Assembly (NCBI RefSeq): GCF_019392335.1
Contig: NZ_JAHXRQ010000001.1
Coordinates: 1-64,000 of the forward strand
Direction of reading: 5' to 3'
Source: Mameliella sp. CS4
Lineage (GTDB): Bacteria > Pseudomonadota > Alphaproteobacteria > Rhodobacterales > Rhodobacteraceae
Length of the DNA stretch: 64,000 nt
Made by a program: the position numbers and the translations under genes
Shown: one piece after another, positions 27,060 through 37,977 of the stretch
Numbering within the stretch: position 1 is the first letter of the stretch
Layout of the letters: every line of letters starts with the position of its first letter
The notes under the pieces: generated by a model
The model's database searches: none
What the model was told of the DNA's origin: nothing
Seen by the model: the letters and a program-made list of their open reading frames with translations, nothing else

Positions 27060-28511
27060 TCAGGTCAGCCCGCTCACTGCCGGATAAATCTCGCGCCATG
27101 CGGCGTAGGCGTCCTGGTAAGCACCCGTCAGCGCCGCGTTGGGCGCGATGGTTTCGCGCAAGGGCGGCGGCGTCATGATCTCGTCGACGCCGCCCGCGCC
27201 TGCCCCAACCATCGCCAGCCGCGCCGCGCCCAGCGCCGCGCCGAAATCGCCCTTGTCGGGCAAGGCGAGCGGCACGTTCAAAACCGTCGCGATCAGCTCG
27301 ACCCAGTAGCGCGACTGCGCCCCGCCGCCGATGGCCAGCAGGCTGTCCAGCCGTGCGCCCGAGGCCTTCAGCGCCTCGGCACAGTCGCACAGCGCAAAGG
27401 CCACACCCTCCATCACCGCACGCGTCATGTCGCGCCGCGACGTGCCCACGTCGATGTTCAAGAACCCGCCCCGGATCCGGCTGTCATTGTGCGGTGTTCT
27501 CTCACCGGACAGGTAAGGCATGAAGCGCAGAGCGCCCGGCCCGTCGAGGGTATCGCCCAACTCGACCGACAGGTCCGCCGGTGAGGCCCCCGTCACCCGG
27601 CTCAGCCAGTTCAGGCTGTCTGTCGCCGCCAGGATCACCCCCATCTGGTACCATTGCCCAGGCACCGCATGGCAAAAGGTATGTACCGCACTTTCCGGCA
27701 GCGGCGCATAGCCATCGCGCCCGGTCAGCACCACGCCAGAGGTCCCCAGCGAGACGAACCCCGTCCCCTCGCGCATCGCGCCCACGCCACAGGCAGAGGC
27801 GGCATTGTCGCCTGCCCCGCCAACCACGATCACATCGCGCGACATGCCCCAGCGATCGGCCTGGTCGGGACGCAGGACGCCTCCCGTCTCGCAGCCCTCG
27901 ACGAGGCGCGGCATCTGGTCGGGACGCATCCCCGACACCTCCAGCAGGCGCGCCGACCAGTCGCGCGCGCCCACGTCCAGCCAGGCGGTGCCCGCGCTGT
28001 CGGACATGTCGGCAAAGCGTTCGCCGGTCAGGTGAAAGTTCATGTAGGCGGCCGGCAGCAGGACCGTCGCCGTCCGGGCAAAGATGTCGGGTTCATTGCG
28101 CGCCACCCAGAGCAGCTTTGGCGCGGTGAAGCCCGGAAAGACGATGTTGCCCGAAAGATCACGCACAGCCGGGGCCGAATCCAGTTCGGCGGCCTCATCC
28201 GCGCTGCGGGTATCGTTCCAGAGGATGCAGGGGCGCAACACGGCGCCGTGAGCATCCAGCAGCGTGGCCCCATGCATGTGACCGGATACGCCGATGCCCC
28301 GGACCGCGGACATGGCCTGCGGATGCGCCCCGGCCAATTCGCCCAGTGCGCCATCCACCGCAGTCACCCAGTCCGCTGGATCCTGCTCTGACCAGCCGGG
28401 ATACGGGTGAACCGGCGCATAGGCCCGTACCGCACTGCCCACAGGCACGCCGTCGCCATCCACCAGAAGGGCCCGCAGCCCCGAGGTTCCCAGATCCAGA
28501 CCCAGATACAT
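27060..28511 (-). CDS. xylB: Xylulokinase
   Basis: 483-residue FGGY-family sugar kinase. [18 protein letters not shown] opens the phosphate-binding site; [10 protein letters not shown] and [10 protein letters not shown] hold substrate residues including the catalytic Asp region; [14 protein letters not shown] and [12 protein letters not shown] complete the fold. XylB phosphorylates D-xylulose. The frame is intact, although the neighbouring isomerase gene is destroyed. AGGAGGCGG lies before the ATG, and a LacI-type operator sits just beyond it. No xylose transporter or repressor gene is in the window. Confidence 0.93.
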   Translation of the reverse strand: MYLGLDLGTSGLRALLVDGDGVPVGSAVRAYAPVHPYPGWSEQDPADWVTAVDGALGELAGAHPQAMSAVRGIGVSGHMHGATLLDAHGAVLRPCILWNDTRSADEAAELDSAPAVRDLSGNIVFPGFTAPKLLWVARNEPDIFARTATVLLPAAYMNFHLTGERFADMSDSAGTAWLDVGARDWSARLLEVSGMRPDQMPRLVEGCETGGVLRPDQADRWGMSRDVIVVGGAGDNAASACGVGAMREGTGFVSLGTSGVVLTGRDGYAPLPESAVHTFCHAVPGQWYQMGVILAATDSLNWLSRVTGASPADLSVELGDTLDGPGALRFMPYLSGERTPHNDSRIRGGFLNIDVGTSRRDMTRAVMEGVAFALCDCAEALKASGARLDSLLAIGGGAQSRYWVELIATVLNVPLALPDKGDFGAALGAARLAMVGAGAGGVDEIMTPPPLRETIAPNAALTGAYQDAYAAWREIYPAVSGLT

Positions 28512-28524
28512 ATTCCGCCTCCTA

Positions 28525-28538
28525 CGTTGGCGCTAACG
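28525..28538. promoter_or_regulatory. LacI-family-type operator before xylB
   Basis: CGTTGGCGCTAACG is nearly palindromic with the central GCGC typical of LacI/GalR operators. It abuts the xylB ribosome binding site, a position suited to repression. The cognate regulator is not in this window. Confidence 0.5.
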
Positions 28539-28681
28539 AAAGCCAAGCAGGTGCGGACTGTCAAACCCCCAAGGTCAGAAACCGCGCAAGTTTGCAGGAA
28601 TGAGGGTTTGGCACACAGTCCAGACGGAAATGAGAGGTTTCATCTCATTTCCGCGCAATCAGGCCCGGTACCGCCAGGGCC

Positions 28682-28921
28682 TCAGCCCTTTTCCAGCGCC
28701 TCGATACGCGCCTTGAGCGCCTCGTTTTCCTCGCGCGCTTTCTGCGCCATCGCGCGGACGGCGTCGAATTCCTCGCGGGTGACGAAATCACGATCCGCAA
28801 GCCAGCGGTCGATCATCGACTTCATGGCGGTTTCCGCCTCTTCCCGCGCCCCCTGGGCCACGCCCATGGCGTTGGTCATCAGCTGGCTGATATCCTCGAA
28901 AACCTTGTTTCGCGTCTGCAT
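28682..28921 (-). CDS. ubiK: UbiK-family accessory factor (BMFP domain)
   Basis: 79 residues: an N-terminal amphipathic segment ([20 protein letters not shown]) and a C-terminal coiled coil ([16 protein letters not shown]), the layout of the membrane-fusogenic BMFP/UbiK family that assists ubiquinone biosynthesis proteins. The ATG at 28919-28921 gives the usual family start [11 protein letters not shown]. It is divergent from lgt, a common arrangement. Confidence 0.88.
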   Translation of the reverse strand: MQTRNKVFEDISQLMTNAMGVAQGAREEAETAMKSMIDRWLADRDFVTREEFDAVRAMAQKAREENEALKARIEALEKG

Positions 28922-29016
28922 TGGGTCACTCCGCCGTTGCATTCCCTGCCTATATGGTCGCACAAGGCGGGACCCTCAAGGTTGACTTCGCCGCGCGACA
29001 AGAGGCAACAGGACGC

Positions 29017-29928
29017 ATGCAGGCCGCCATTCCCTTTCCCGACCTCTCGTCAGAGGTCTTTTCCATTGCGCTTTTCGGGCTCGAATTTGCGCTGCGCTGG
29101 TACGCGCTCGCCTATATCGCGGGCATCCTGATCGGTTGGCGGCTGGCCATCTGGGCCGTGAACCGCGCCGGACTGTGGGCCAATGACGCCCCGCCCATGA
29201 CCCCGCGCCAGATCGAAGACCTTCTGACCTGGGTGATCCTTGGCATCATCCTGGGCGGTCGGCTGGGGTTCGTCCTGTTCTACATGCCCGGCTATTACCT
29301 GACGCATCCGGCGGAAATCCTGATGATCTGGCAGGGGGGCATGGCCTTTCACGGCGGGCTGATCGGCGTAGTGCTGGCGGTCTGGATCTTCTGCGCCCGC
29401 AACAAGGTGCCTCTGGCCTCGGCCTCGGACCTGCTGGCGCTTGCGACACCGCCGGGCCTGCTGCTGGGCCGGCTGGCGAATTTCATCAATGCCGAGCTTT
29501 GGGGCCGTCCCTCCGACCTGCCCTGGGCGGTGATCTTTCCCGGCCAACAGGCCCAGGACTGCGGCCAGCCATTAGGCGAGCTATGCGCGCGCCACCCCTC
29601 GCAGCTCTACGAGGCGACGCTCGAAGGACTGGTCCTGCTGATCGTGCTGGTCCTGATGGTCTCTCGCGGATGGCTGAAACGGCCCGGCGCGGTCGCGGGC
29701 ACCTTTTTCATGGGCTATGGCATCGGACGCTTTGTCGTCGAGTTCTTTCGCCAGCCCGACGCGCAGTTCCAGTCCGAGGGCAACCCGCTGGGCCTTGCCC
29801 TGCAGGTGAACGGCTACGGCCTGACGATGGGGCAGCTGCTGACCCTGCCGATGATTCTGGGCGGCGCGCTGGTGATCTGGGTCGCCCTACGACGCGCGCG
29901 CGGGGCCAAGGCTGACGCGGCCTCTTGA
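29017..29928 (+). CDS. lgt: Prolipoprotein diacylglyceryl transferase
   Basis: 303-residue polytopic inner-membrane enzyme that attaches diacylglycerol to the lipobox cysteine of prolipoproteins. The Lgt signature [14 protein letters not shown] is present, as is MAFHGGLIG with the essential His, and seven hydrophobic helices. The ATG at 29017 ([11 protein letters not shown]) matches the usual start. Its stop overlaps the next gene (TTGA), starting a three-gene coupled run. Confidence 0.96.
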   Translation: MQAAIPFPDLSSEVFSIALFGLEFALRWYALAYIAGILIGWRLAIWAVNRAGLWANDAPPMTPRQIEDLLTWVILGIILGGRLGFVLFYMPGYYLTHPAEILMIWQGGMAFHGGLIGVVLAVWIFCARNKVPLASASDLLALATPPGLLLGRLANFINAELWGRPSDLPWAVIFPGQQAQDCGQPLGELCARHPSQLYEATLEGLVLLIVLVLMVSRGWLKRPGAVAGTFFMGYGIGRFVVEFFRQPDAQFQSEGNPLGLALQVNGYGLTMGQLLTLPMILGGALVIWVALRRARGAKADAAS

Positions 29929-30998
29929 CCGCGCTCCGCGATATCCTTGTCCGGCAGGTCATGGCCAACGGGCCGATGACGCTGGCCGACTACATGACCG
30001 CCTGCCTGATGCACCCGGAGCACGGCTATTACAGCACGCGTGACCCGCTGGGTGCCGCGGGCGATTTCACCACCGCGCCCGAGATCAGCCAGATGTTCGG
30101 CGAGCTGATCGGCCTTTGCCTTGCGCAAAGCTGGATGGACCAGGGGAGCCCCGCGCGTTTTGTGCTGGCAGAGCTTGGCCCCGGGCGCGGCACCCTGATG
30201 GCCGATATCCTGCGCGCCACGGCGCGTGTGCCGGGGTTTCACGACGCGGCCCGCCTGCACCTCGTGGAAACCTCTCCCACGCTGCGCGCCGAACAGGCCC
30301 GCCGCCTGCCGCAGGCCACTTGGCACGACAGCGCCGAGGATCTGCCCGAGGGGCCGCTGTTCCTGATCGCCAACGAGTTCTTCGACGCGCTGCCGGTGCG
30401 CCAGTTCCAGCGCGCGGGCGACAGTTGGCGGGAACGGGGTGTCGGGCTGGACGATCAGGGCGCGCTTGCCCTCGGCCTTGCCGCGCCCGCGCCTCAACCC
30501 GGCCTGACCCATCGGCTGCAGGACACGCGGGACGGCGACATTGTCGAGACCTGCGCCCCGGCGCAGGCCATCGCCGCCACGCTGGGCACCCGAATCGCCC
30601 GACATGGCGGGATGGCACTTATCGTCGACTACGGCGACTGGCGCTCGCTTGGCGATACGCTGCAGGCCCTGCAGGGGCATCAGGCCACCGATCCGCTGGC
30701 CGCCCCGGGCGAGGCGGACCTGACCACCCATGTCGATTTCGAGGCGCTGACATCCGCCGCCGCCCCAGCCACCCATACGTTGTTGACGCCACAGGGCGTT
30801 TTCCTGGAACGTCTGGGCATCACCGCGCGGGCGCAGGCGCTGGCAAAGGGACTCAGCGGTCAGGCGCTGGACAGCCACATAGCCGCACATCGGCGGTTGA
30901 CGCATCCGGCGGAAATGGGATCACTGTTCAAGACCATCGCCCTGCTGCCACAGGGTTCCCCGCCCCCGCCCGGACTGGAGCTGCGCGCCACGCCATGA
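29925..30998 (+). CDS. MidA/NDUFAF7-family class I SAM-dependent methyltransferase
   Basis: 357 residues. [16 protein letters not shown] is the SAM-binding motif I; the N-terminal segment [21 protein letters not shown] and [12 protein letters not shown] are hallmarks of this family. In mitochondria NDUFAF7 methylates an arginine of a complex I subunit; bacterial members are assumed to do the same or similar. The start codon is TTG at 29925, overlapping the lgt stop; there is no better-placed ATG before the conserved N-terminus. It is followed, overlapping, by pgeF. Confidence 0.9.
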   Translation: MTALRDILVRQVMANGPMTLADYMTACLMHPEHGYYSTRDPLGAAGDFTTAPEISQMFGELIGLCLAQSWMDQGSPARFVLAELGPGRGTLMADILRATARVPGFHDAARLHLVETSPTLRAEQARRLPQATWHDSAEDLPEGPLFLIANEFFDALPVRQFQRAGDSWRERGVGLDDQGALALGLAAPAPQPGLTHRLQDTRDGDIVETCAPAQAIAATLGTRIARHGGMALIVDYGDWRSLGDTLQALQGHQATDPLAAPGEADLTTHVDFEALTSAAAPATHTLLTPQGVFLERLGITARAQALAKGLSGQALDSHIAAHRRLTHPAEMGSLFKTIALLPQGSPPPPGLELRATP

Positions 30999-31750
30999 CG
31001 CTCGAGATCATCACTTCGCTGAGCCTCTCCCCGCTGCGCCACGGTTTTTTCACGCGCCGGGGTGGCGCCTCCTCGGGTATCTTCTCGGGGCTGAACTGCG
31101 GCTCCGGGTCCTCTGACCAGGCCGAAATCGTGGCGATCAACCGCTCTCGCGTGGCCAATGCGATGGAAACCGCACCGGACCGCCTGTTGACCGTGCACCA
31201 GGTGCATTCCCCGGATGTCGTCACCGTGACCGATCCGCAGGATGCCTCCGGCAAGAAGGCCGATGCGCTTGTCACCGCCACCCCCGGCGTGGCCCTGGCA
31301 GTGCTGACCGCCGATTGCCAGCCGGTGCTTTACGCCGACCACGACGCCGGGGTGATCGGCGCGGCCCACGCCGGCTGGCGCGGGGCGCGGGACGGCGTGC
31401 TGGAGGCCACGGTAGAGGCGATGCTGGCCCTGGGCGCCACGCGTGAGGGGATTCGCGCGGTGATCGGCCCGTCGATCAGCCAGCGCGCCTATGAGGTCGG
31501 CCCCGAGTTCTTCGAGGATTTCGTCATCGAGGACGGGCGCAACAGCCGGTTCTTTGCCGGTGGCCCGGGCGACCGCATGATGTTCGACCTGCCCGCCTAC
31601 GGGCTGCACCGCCTGCGCGAGGCCGGGGTCGAGGCGGAATGGACCCGCCATTGCACCTATTCCGACCCCGAGCGGTTCTATTCCTACCGCCGCGCCACCC
31701 ATGCCGGTGAGGCGGACTATGGCCGGTTGATCTCTGCCATCCGGCTCTAG
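30995..31750 (+). CDS. pgeF: Peptidoglycan editing factor PgeF (YfiH/laccase-domain family)
   Basis: 251 residues. Conserved segments are TVHQVHSPDVV, LTADCQPVLYAD and IGAAHAGWRGARDGVLE, whose His and Cys form the metal/active site of the YfiH family. Members remove misincorporated L-Ser from peptidoglycan precursors in Escherichia coli and are often annotated polyphenol oxidase; the PgeF role is an inference by family. Start overlaps the methyltransferase stop by four bases. Confidence 0.9.
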   Translation: MTLEIITSLSLSPLRHGFFTRRGGASSGIFSGLNCGSGSSDQAEIVAINRSRVANAMETAPDRLLTVHQVHSPDVVTVTDPQDASGKKADALVTATPGVALAVLTADCQPVLYADHDAGVIGAAHAGWRGARDGVLEATVEAMLALGATREGIRAVIGPSISQRAYEVGPEFFEDFVIEDGRNSRFFAGGPGDRMMFDLPAYGLHRLREAGVEAEWTRHCTYSDPERFYSYRRATHAGEADYGRLISAIRL

Positions 31751-31872
31751 ACGCTGCGCCCCGCGTTCGCCGGAAACAATCCGCCTATTGGCTCGCGATT
31801 GTCCCAATGATGCCGCAATTCGCTGCAAATTCTAGGGCCAGGCACGACCAGAGGCAGAGCAGAGGACCCGTC

Positions 31873-32028
31873 ATGAAACCGCAGCGCCGCTTTATCGCAT
31901 CGATCACGGACACCGCCCGCAAAGGCGCCCCGCGCCTGCCCTTTGAACGGGGCGCCCCGCGCGTAGCCATGATCGCCCGCCGCGACCAGGCACAGGCCCC
32001 GCGCCAGCCCAGCGCCAAAAGCGCCTGA
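31873..32028 (+). CDS. Small basic hypothetical protein
   Basis: 51 residues, rich in Arg, Ala and Pro (MKPQRRFIASITDTARKGAP...). AGAGGA lies before the ATG, and a strong hairpin terminator follows 17 bases after the stop. This pattern supports an expressed monocistronic small gene. No domain is recognised. Its Ala-Pro-Arg composition is also what a chance frame in GC-rich DNA can give, so confidence is moderate. Confidence 0.55.
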   Translation: MKPQRRFIASITDTARKGAPRLPFERGAPRVAMIARRDQAQAPRQPSAKSA

Positions 32029-32045
32029 CCATCCCCCCAACGACC

Positions 32046-32069
32046 AAAGGGGCCGGTTGAGGCCCCTTT
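32046..32069 (+). terminator. Hairpin terminator after the 51-residue ORF
   Basis: AAAGGGGCC (32046-32054) and GGCCCCTTT (32061-32069) pair perfectly across a six-base loop. The trailing sequence has only the stem's own T residues. Confidence 0.6.
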
Positions 32070-32397
32070 GACCTGCCCCGGCTCTTTGCGGCAGGTCCGC
32101 GCCGGACCGCCCCCGGCCGCCACGAGGCGTCCTGCGCACACCACGTCCCATCCCGACATTGATGACAGTACGATTCGCCACGCAGCGGGCGGAATGTGGC
32201 GCCAATGTTCCGCCTGCTCCGACAATCTCACCCCGAAAATCCAATTGTCGCCCGCGCTGGGCCCCTTCCCGCGTCAATTTTGACAGGCGCGGTCGATTGC
32301 GGCCAAAACGGCATCAGTCAGTTACTTGTTCAAATGTTCCGTCTGTCGTTGTTGGTGGGGGCCAACACGGATGTGACCAACCTCAAGGGGTGTTCAC
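32070..32397. other. Upstream region of the Hint-domain gene
   Basis: No gene is supported here. A TTGACA occurs at 32280-32285 but no acceptable -10 lies 16-18 bases downstream. Small open frames across it have no ribosome binding sites. Confidence 0.35.
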
Positions 32398-33201
32398 ATG
32401 ACCCGCCTCCATCGCGGCCTTTCGGGCGTTGCCCGGGCGGCTGGCCCGGCACTCACACTTCCCGTTTCTCCGGAACGGGAGCTCTCTCTGGACGGGCGAC
32501 CTCGGCGCGCAGCTTCTCTCATGCGTAAATACGAGGTCGCCGCCCTGCTTCCCGACCTCACCGTCTCCTTTACCCAGCATGTCGCCCCGGCCTCGCCGTT
32601 CTTCGAGGAATGCGCCTCGGCCTTTGCGCGCGGCACGCTGATCGAAACGGTGCGCGGCCCGGTGGCCATCGAGGATCTCGTGCCCGGCGACTACATCATG
32701 ACCGCCGGCGGATCCGAACCGGTCACCTGGATCGGGTCCACGACCTACGTCCCGGGCCACGAGGAAGAGACCACCACGCTTACCCACATGACGCGGATCA
32801 CCACCGATGCCTTCGGCATGGGGCATCCGCCGATGGACCTGCTGCTGGGTCCCGCCGCGCGCATGGTGGTGCGCCACCCCCGGCTGGAGGACCTGCTGGG
32901 TCAGAACAGCGTGCTGGCACCGGTCAAGGACTATGCGGATGGCGACCGTTACCTGCAGGTGACGCCGATGGGCACGGTGCAGCTGTTCCACCTGATGGTG
33001 CAACGCCACACGACCATCCGCATCGGCGGCGTGGATCTGGAAACCTATCACCCCGGCAACACGGCGGGCCAGTCGCTGGGCCAGAACATGCGGGCGCTGT
33101 ACCTGACCATGTTCCCCAACATCTCGGCGCTGGACGATTTCGGACAGGTCAGCATGACGCGCACGACGCGGGACGTGGTCGAAAACCTCGTGGGGGTCTG
33201 A
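32398..33201 (+). CDS. Hint-fold domain protein with altered catalytic positions
   Basis: 267 residues. The C-terminal two thirds match the Hint_2 (hedgehog/intein-like) domain common in Rhodobacteraceae: FARGTLIETVRGPVAIEDL then PGDYIMTAGG and VTWIG. In canonical members a Cys directly precedes the FxxGT motif and starts autoprocessing; here that position is Ala, and the only nearby Cys is three residues earlier (CASAFARGT). The usual SPQHR-like segment is GPAAR, so its His is also missing. Self-cleavage is therefore unlikely. AAGGGG lies before the ATG at 32398. No signal peptide or neighbouring partner is evident. Confidence 0.8.
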   Translation: MTRLHRGLSGVARAAGPALTLPVSPERELSLDGRPRRAASLMRKYEVAALLPDLTVSFTQHVAPASPFFEECASAFARGTLIETVRGPVAIEDLVPGDYIMTAGGSEPVTWIGSTTYVPGHEEETTTLTHMTRITTDAFGMGHPPMDLLLGPAARMVVRHPRLEDLLGQNSVLAPVKDYADGDRYLQVTPMGTVQLFHLMVQRHTTIRIGGVDLETYHPGNTAGQSLGQNMRALYLTMFPNISALDDFGQVSMTRTTRDVVENLVGV

Positions 33202-33264
33202 CCGGGCGGCGGGGCAAGCCCCGCCCTACACGACCACCCGACACAACCACAGGGCCGCATCCGC

Positions 33265-34935
<1,671 letters not shown>

Positions 34936-34959
34936 GGCAACATTCCAGGACACCCAGAC

Positions 34960-34982
34960 GGCCCCGGCATCATGCCGGGGCC
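34960..34982 (+). terminator. Terminator after trxB
   Basis: GGCCCCGGCAT (34960-34970) pairs with ATGCCGGGGCC (34972-34982), followed by GAATTGTTTCC. The long GC stem 25 bases after the trxB stop fits an intrinsic terminator. Confidence 0.7.
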
Positions 34983-35007
34983 GAATTGTTTCCGGGGGGT
35001 CCGCTTG

Positions 35008-35443
35008 CACTTTGACCGGATCGAGGTTTTGTTTTCGGCACCGCCGTTTCCCAAGCTGATTTCCCGCTTCCTGATGCAAGATCCTTTTGACACCTCCCTC
35101 GAAATCCTCGCGGATCTGCTGCTGTGCATGGATGCGATGGAACTGGCCCTGACTTCGGGCATTGGCACCTTCATCCCTACCACGTCGAAGTCATCGGAGA
35201 GGCCAAAGCGCCAACCGCTTTTTGCGCGGCTTGCCTTGGGTTTACCCGGGCTGCATGCCACGGCCGCGGCATGCGGAACTCGGCTTGAAAATGCGCCAGC
35301 GTCACGGCGCACAGATCAGTTCGCGCCCCGAAAAAACCTGGCGCGGCTACCTGGCCCGGCGCCCGCATCTCTTCCAGCTTGACCCCAAGGGGCCAGCGGC
35401 AATGGTCCGCTTCCTGCCCGAAGGCTTTGACAGCGCGCCCTGA
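35008..35443 (+). pseudogene. Decayed gene of unknown family
   Basis: Three protein-like pieces occur in succession in different frames. The first is FDRIEVLFSAPPFPKLISRF followed by DPFDTSLEILADLLLCMDAM. The second is WHLHPYHVEVIGEAKAP. The third is MRQRHGAQISSRPEKTWRGY followed by LFQLDPKGPAAMVRFLPEGF, ending at a stop at 35441-35443. The pieces have normal amino-acid composition but need two frame changes to join and lack a good start. The family is not recognised; a sulfotransferase- or glycosyltransferase-like protein is only a guess. Confidence 0.4.
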
Positions 35444-35523
35444 CCGGCGGCGCCCGACGTTGCCGATGAGTCACGCCGGCGGAAATCCCCCATGCCCACG
35501 ACTTTCGACTTTTCTGCAGGTGC

Positions 35524-35559
35524 AAACTGTGTGATGCGTTCAGCGATGAACACACTTTG
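35524..35559. promoter_or_regulatory. Nested dyad upstream of the winged-helix/sulfate-activation gene
   Basis: An inner perfect repeat GTTCA-N4-TGAAC (35538-35551) is flanked by GTGTG (35529-35533) and CACAC. It lies 12 bases before the predicted start and could bind the protein's own winged-helix domain. Binding is inferred, not shown. Confidence 0.4.
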
Positions 35560-35570
35560 AGTCGCCCGCC

Positions 35571-37652
35571 ATGTCCGCCGCCAAGGCACACCCGATATCG
35601 GATGAAGAAGGCCTGCTCTTCCGCCTCCTGCGCCAGCTCGACCTGGCGCCGGACGTGTCGTCGCAGCGTGCCATCGCCTCCGCTCTGGGCGTCTCCCTGG
35701 GACGGTTGAACGCGCTGCTCAGGACATCGGCCGAGGCCGGGTTCATCTCGATCAGCGAACGCGAGGGGCCGGACCGGCGCCAGAGGTTCGCCTATGCCCT
35801 GACCGCGCGAGGCGCAGCCGAGAAGAACCGGCTGACCGACCGCTTTCTTGCCCGAAAACTCGCCGAATACGACGCACTTCACGCCGAACTGACAGGCACC
35901 TCCAGCAACCTGGTTCCCATTAAGCACAGGACCGAATTGATGCAAAACAACCTTGCCCCCATCACCGAGCTGTACGTCTCCTACGACAGCGCACAGAAAC
36001 TGAAGGTCGAAGCAGCCGACCTGGTCAGCCACGATCTGAGCCCGCGCCAGATCTGCGACCTGGAACTGCTGATGAACGGCGGCTTCAACCCGCTCAAGGG
36101 GTTCCTGTCCGAGGAAGACTACAACGGCGTGGTCGAAAACATGCGGCTGGCCGATGGCGCGCTCTGGCCGATGCCCGTCACGCTGGACGTGAAAAAGGAC
36201 TTTGCCGACAGCATCGAGCTGGGCCAGGACATCGCGCTGCGCGACCAGGAAGGCGTGATCCTGGGCACCATGACCGTCACCGACAAATGGGTGCCGAACA
36301 AGTCGAACGAGGCCGAAAAGGTCTATGGCGCCGACGATCTGGCCCACCCTGCCGTCAACTACCTGCACAACACCGCGGGCGAGGTGTACCTGGGCGGTCC
36401 CGTGACCGGCATCCAGCAGCCCGTGCACTATGACTTCCGCGCCCGCCGCGACACGCCGAACGAGCTGCGCGCCTATTTCCGCAAGCTGGGCTGGCGCCGC
36501 GTCGTGGCCTTTCAGACCCGCAACCCGCTGCACCGTGCGCACCAGGAACTGACCTTCCGCGCCGCCAAGGACGCACAGGCCAACCTGCTGATCCACCCGG
36601 TCGTCGGCATGACCAAACCGGGCGACGTCGATCACTTTACCCGCGTGCGCTGCTACGAAGCGGTTCTGGACAAGTATCCGGCGTCGACAACCACCATGTC
36701 GCTGCTGCCGCTGGCGATGCGCATGGCCGGCCCCCGCGAGGCGGTCTGGCACGGCCTGATCCGCAAGAACTATGGCTGCACCCACCTGATCGTCGGTCGT
36801 GACCACGCCGGCCCCGGCAAGAACTCTGCCGGTGAGGATTTCTACGGCCCCTACGATGCGCAGGACCTCTTCCGCCAGCACCAGGAGGAAATGGGCATCG
36901 AGATGGTCGACTTCAAACACATGGTCTATGTGCAGGAACGCGCCCAGTACGAGCCCAACGACGAGATCGAGGACAAGGACAACGTCACGATCCTGAACAT
37001 CTCGGGCACCGAACTGCGCCGCCGTCTGCAAGAGGGCCTGGAAATCCCGGAATGGTTCTCCTTCCCCGAAGTGGTGGAAGAGCTGCGCCGCACCCGCCCG
37101 CCGCGGTCCAACCAGGGCTTTACCGTCTTCTTCACCGGCCTCAGCGGCTCGGGCAAGTCGACGATCGCCAACGCCCTGATGGTCAAGCTGATGGAAATGG
37201 GCGGCCGCCCGGTCACGCTGCTGGACGGGGACGTGGTGCGCAAACACCTGTCGTCGGAACTGGGCTTTTCGAAAGAGCACCGCGACCTGAACATCAAGCG
37301 CATCGGCTACGTCGCGTCGGAAATCACCAAGAACGGCGGCATCGCGATCTGCGCGCCCATCGCGCCCTATACCGCGACCCGTCGCGCCGTCCGCGAGATG
37401 ATCGAACAGTACGGCGCCTTTGCCGAGGTCCATGTCGCCACCTCGCTGGAGGAATGCGAACGCCGTGACCGCAAGGGCCTGTACAAGCTGGCCCGCGAAG
37501 GCAAGATCAAGGAATTCACCGGGATCTCCGACCCCTATGAAGTCCCCGAGAATGCCGAGCTGGTGGTCGAGACCGAAAACGTGGACGTCGACAACTGCGC
37601 CCACCAGGTGATCCTCAAGCTGGAAAGCATGGGCCTGATCGCCGCGCAGTAA
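35571..37652 (+). CDS. Winged-helix domain in frame with sulfate adenylyltransferase/APS kinase
   Basis: One 693-residue frame. Residues 1-107 match EPS-associated MarR-type winged helices (SQRAIASALGVSLGRLNALL; RFLARKLAEYDALHAEL). A 16-residue linker leads to a bifunctional sulfate-activating enzyme: ATP sulfurylase with QTRNPLHRAH (315-324) and GRDHAG (409-414), then APS kinase with P-loop GLSGSGKS (523-530). These make APS and PAPS from sulfate and ATP. The enzyme part normally starts MNKNLAPI-like, corresponding to Met124 here (ATG at 35940, AGGA about nine bases upstream). Either a true fusion is made, or the regulator has lost its stop and the enzyme also starts internally. The start at 35571 has a weak ribosome binding site. 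A strong terminator follows. Confidence 0.85.
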   Translation: MSAAKAHPISDEEGLLFRLLRQLDLAPDVSSQRAIASALGVSLGRLNALLRTSAEAGFISISEREGPDRRQRFAYALTARGAAEKNRLTDRFLARKLAEYDALHAELTGTSSNLVPIKHRTELMQNNLAPITELYVSYDSAQKLKVEAADLVSHDLSPRQICDLELLMNGGFNPLKGFLSEEDYNGVVENMRLADGALWPMPVTLDVKKDFADSIELGQDIALRDQEGVILGTMTVTDKWVPNKSNEAEKVYGADDLAHPAVNYLHNTAGEVYLGGPVTGIQQPVHYDFRARRDTPNELRAYFRKLGWRRVVAFQTRNPLHRAHQELTFRAAKDAQANLLIHPVVGMTKPGDVDHFTRVRCYEAVLDKYPASTTTMSLLPLAMRMAGPREAVWHGLIRKNYGCTHLIVGRDHAGPGKNSAGEDFYGPYDAQDLFRQHQEEMGIEMVDFKHMVYVQERAQYEPNDEIEDKDNVTILNISGTELRRRLQEGLEIPEWFSFPEVVEELRRTRPPRSNQGFTVFFTGLSGSGKSTIANALMVKLMEMGGRPVTLLDGDVVRKHLSSELGFSKEHRDLNIKRIGYVASEITKNGGIAICAPIAPYTATRRAVREMIEQYGAFAEVHVATSLEECERRDRKGLYKLAREGKIKEFTGISDPYEVPENAELVVETENVDVDNCAHQVILKLESMGLIAAQ

Positions 37653-37672
37653 GCGGCCCAGGAACCGAAACG

Positions 37673-37701
37673 AAAGCCCGGCGCCTCGCGCCGGGCTTTT
37701 T
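37673..37701 (+). terminator. Intrinsic terminator after the sulfate-activation gene
   Basis: AAAGCCCGGCGC and GCGCCGGGCTTT form a 12-base-pair stem with a three-base loop followed by TTTTTCG, a textbook rho-independent terminator. Confidence 0.9.
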
Positions 37702-37748
37702 CGTCGCCGGAGGGTCCGTGACGTTGCGGCCGTCGCTGCGGGGCGTGT

Positions 37749-37892
37749 TCAAATCCCGCCCGATACGGCGCGAACCACGATCACGACAAGCGCGATCAGC
37801 AAGACCACCAGGAAAACGGCAATGCGGACGCGGTTGTAGGGGCCGGCGGCCGAGACCGAATCCCGGCGTTTCCCTGGTTTGTCGTCGGACAT
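37749..37892 (-). CDS. Small single-span membrane protein
   Basis: 47 residues: a charged N-terminal half (MSDDKPGKRRDSVSAAG) and one hydrophobic helix (RIAVFLVVLLIALVVIVV) near the C-terminus, ending RAVSGGI. The ATG at 37890-37892 is preceded by GGGAGGG at good spacing, which supports expression. The charge pattern places the N-terminus in the cytoplasm. No family is recognised. It is convergent with the sulfate-activation gene and 85 bases downstream of the first metallopeptidase-like gene on the same strand. Confidence 0.65.
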   Translation of the reverse strand: MSDDKPGKRRDSVSAAGPYNRVRIAVFLVVLLIALVVIVVRAVSGGI

Positions 37893-37977
37893 GAACAGCC
37901 CTCCCGGAAATGTAGTGCGCCGCGATCATGGCCGAAGAGGCGCGGCGCGCCCCCCTTCGGACCGCGCCGCCTGTTCG

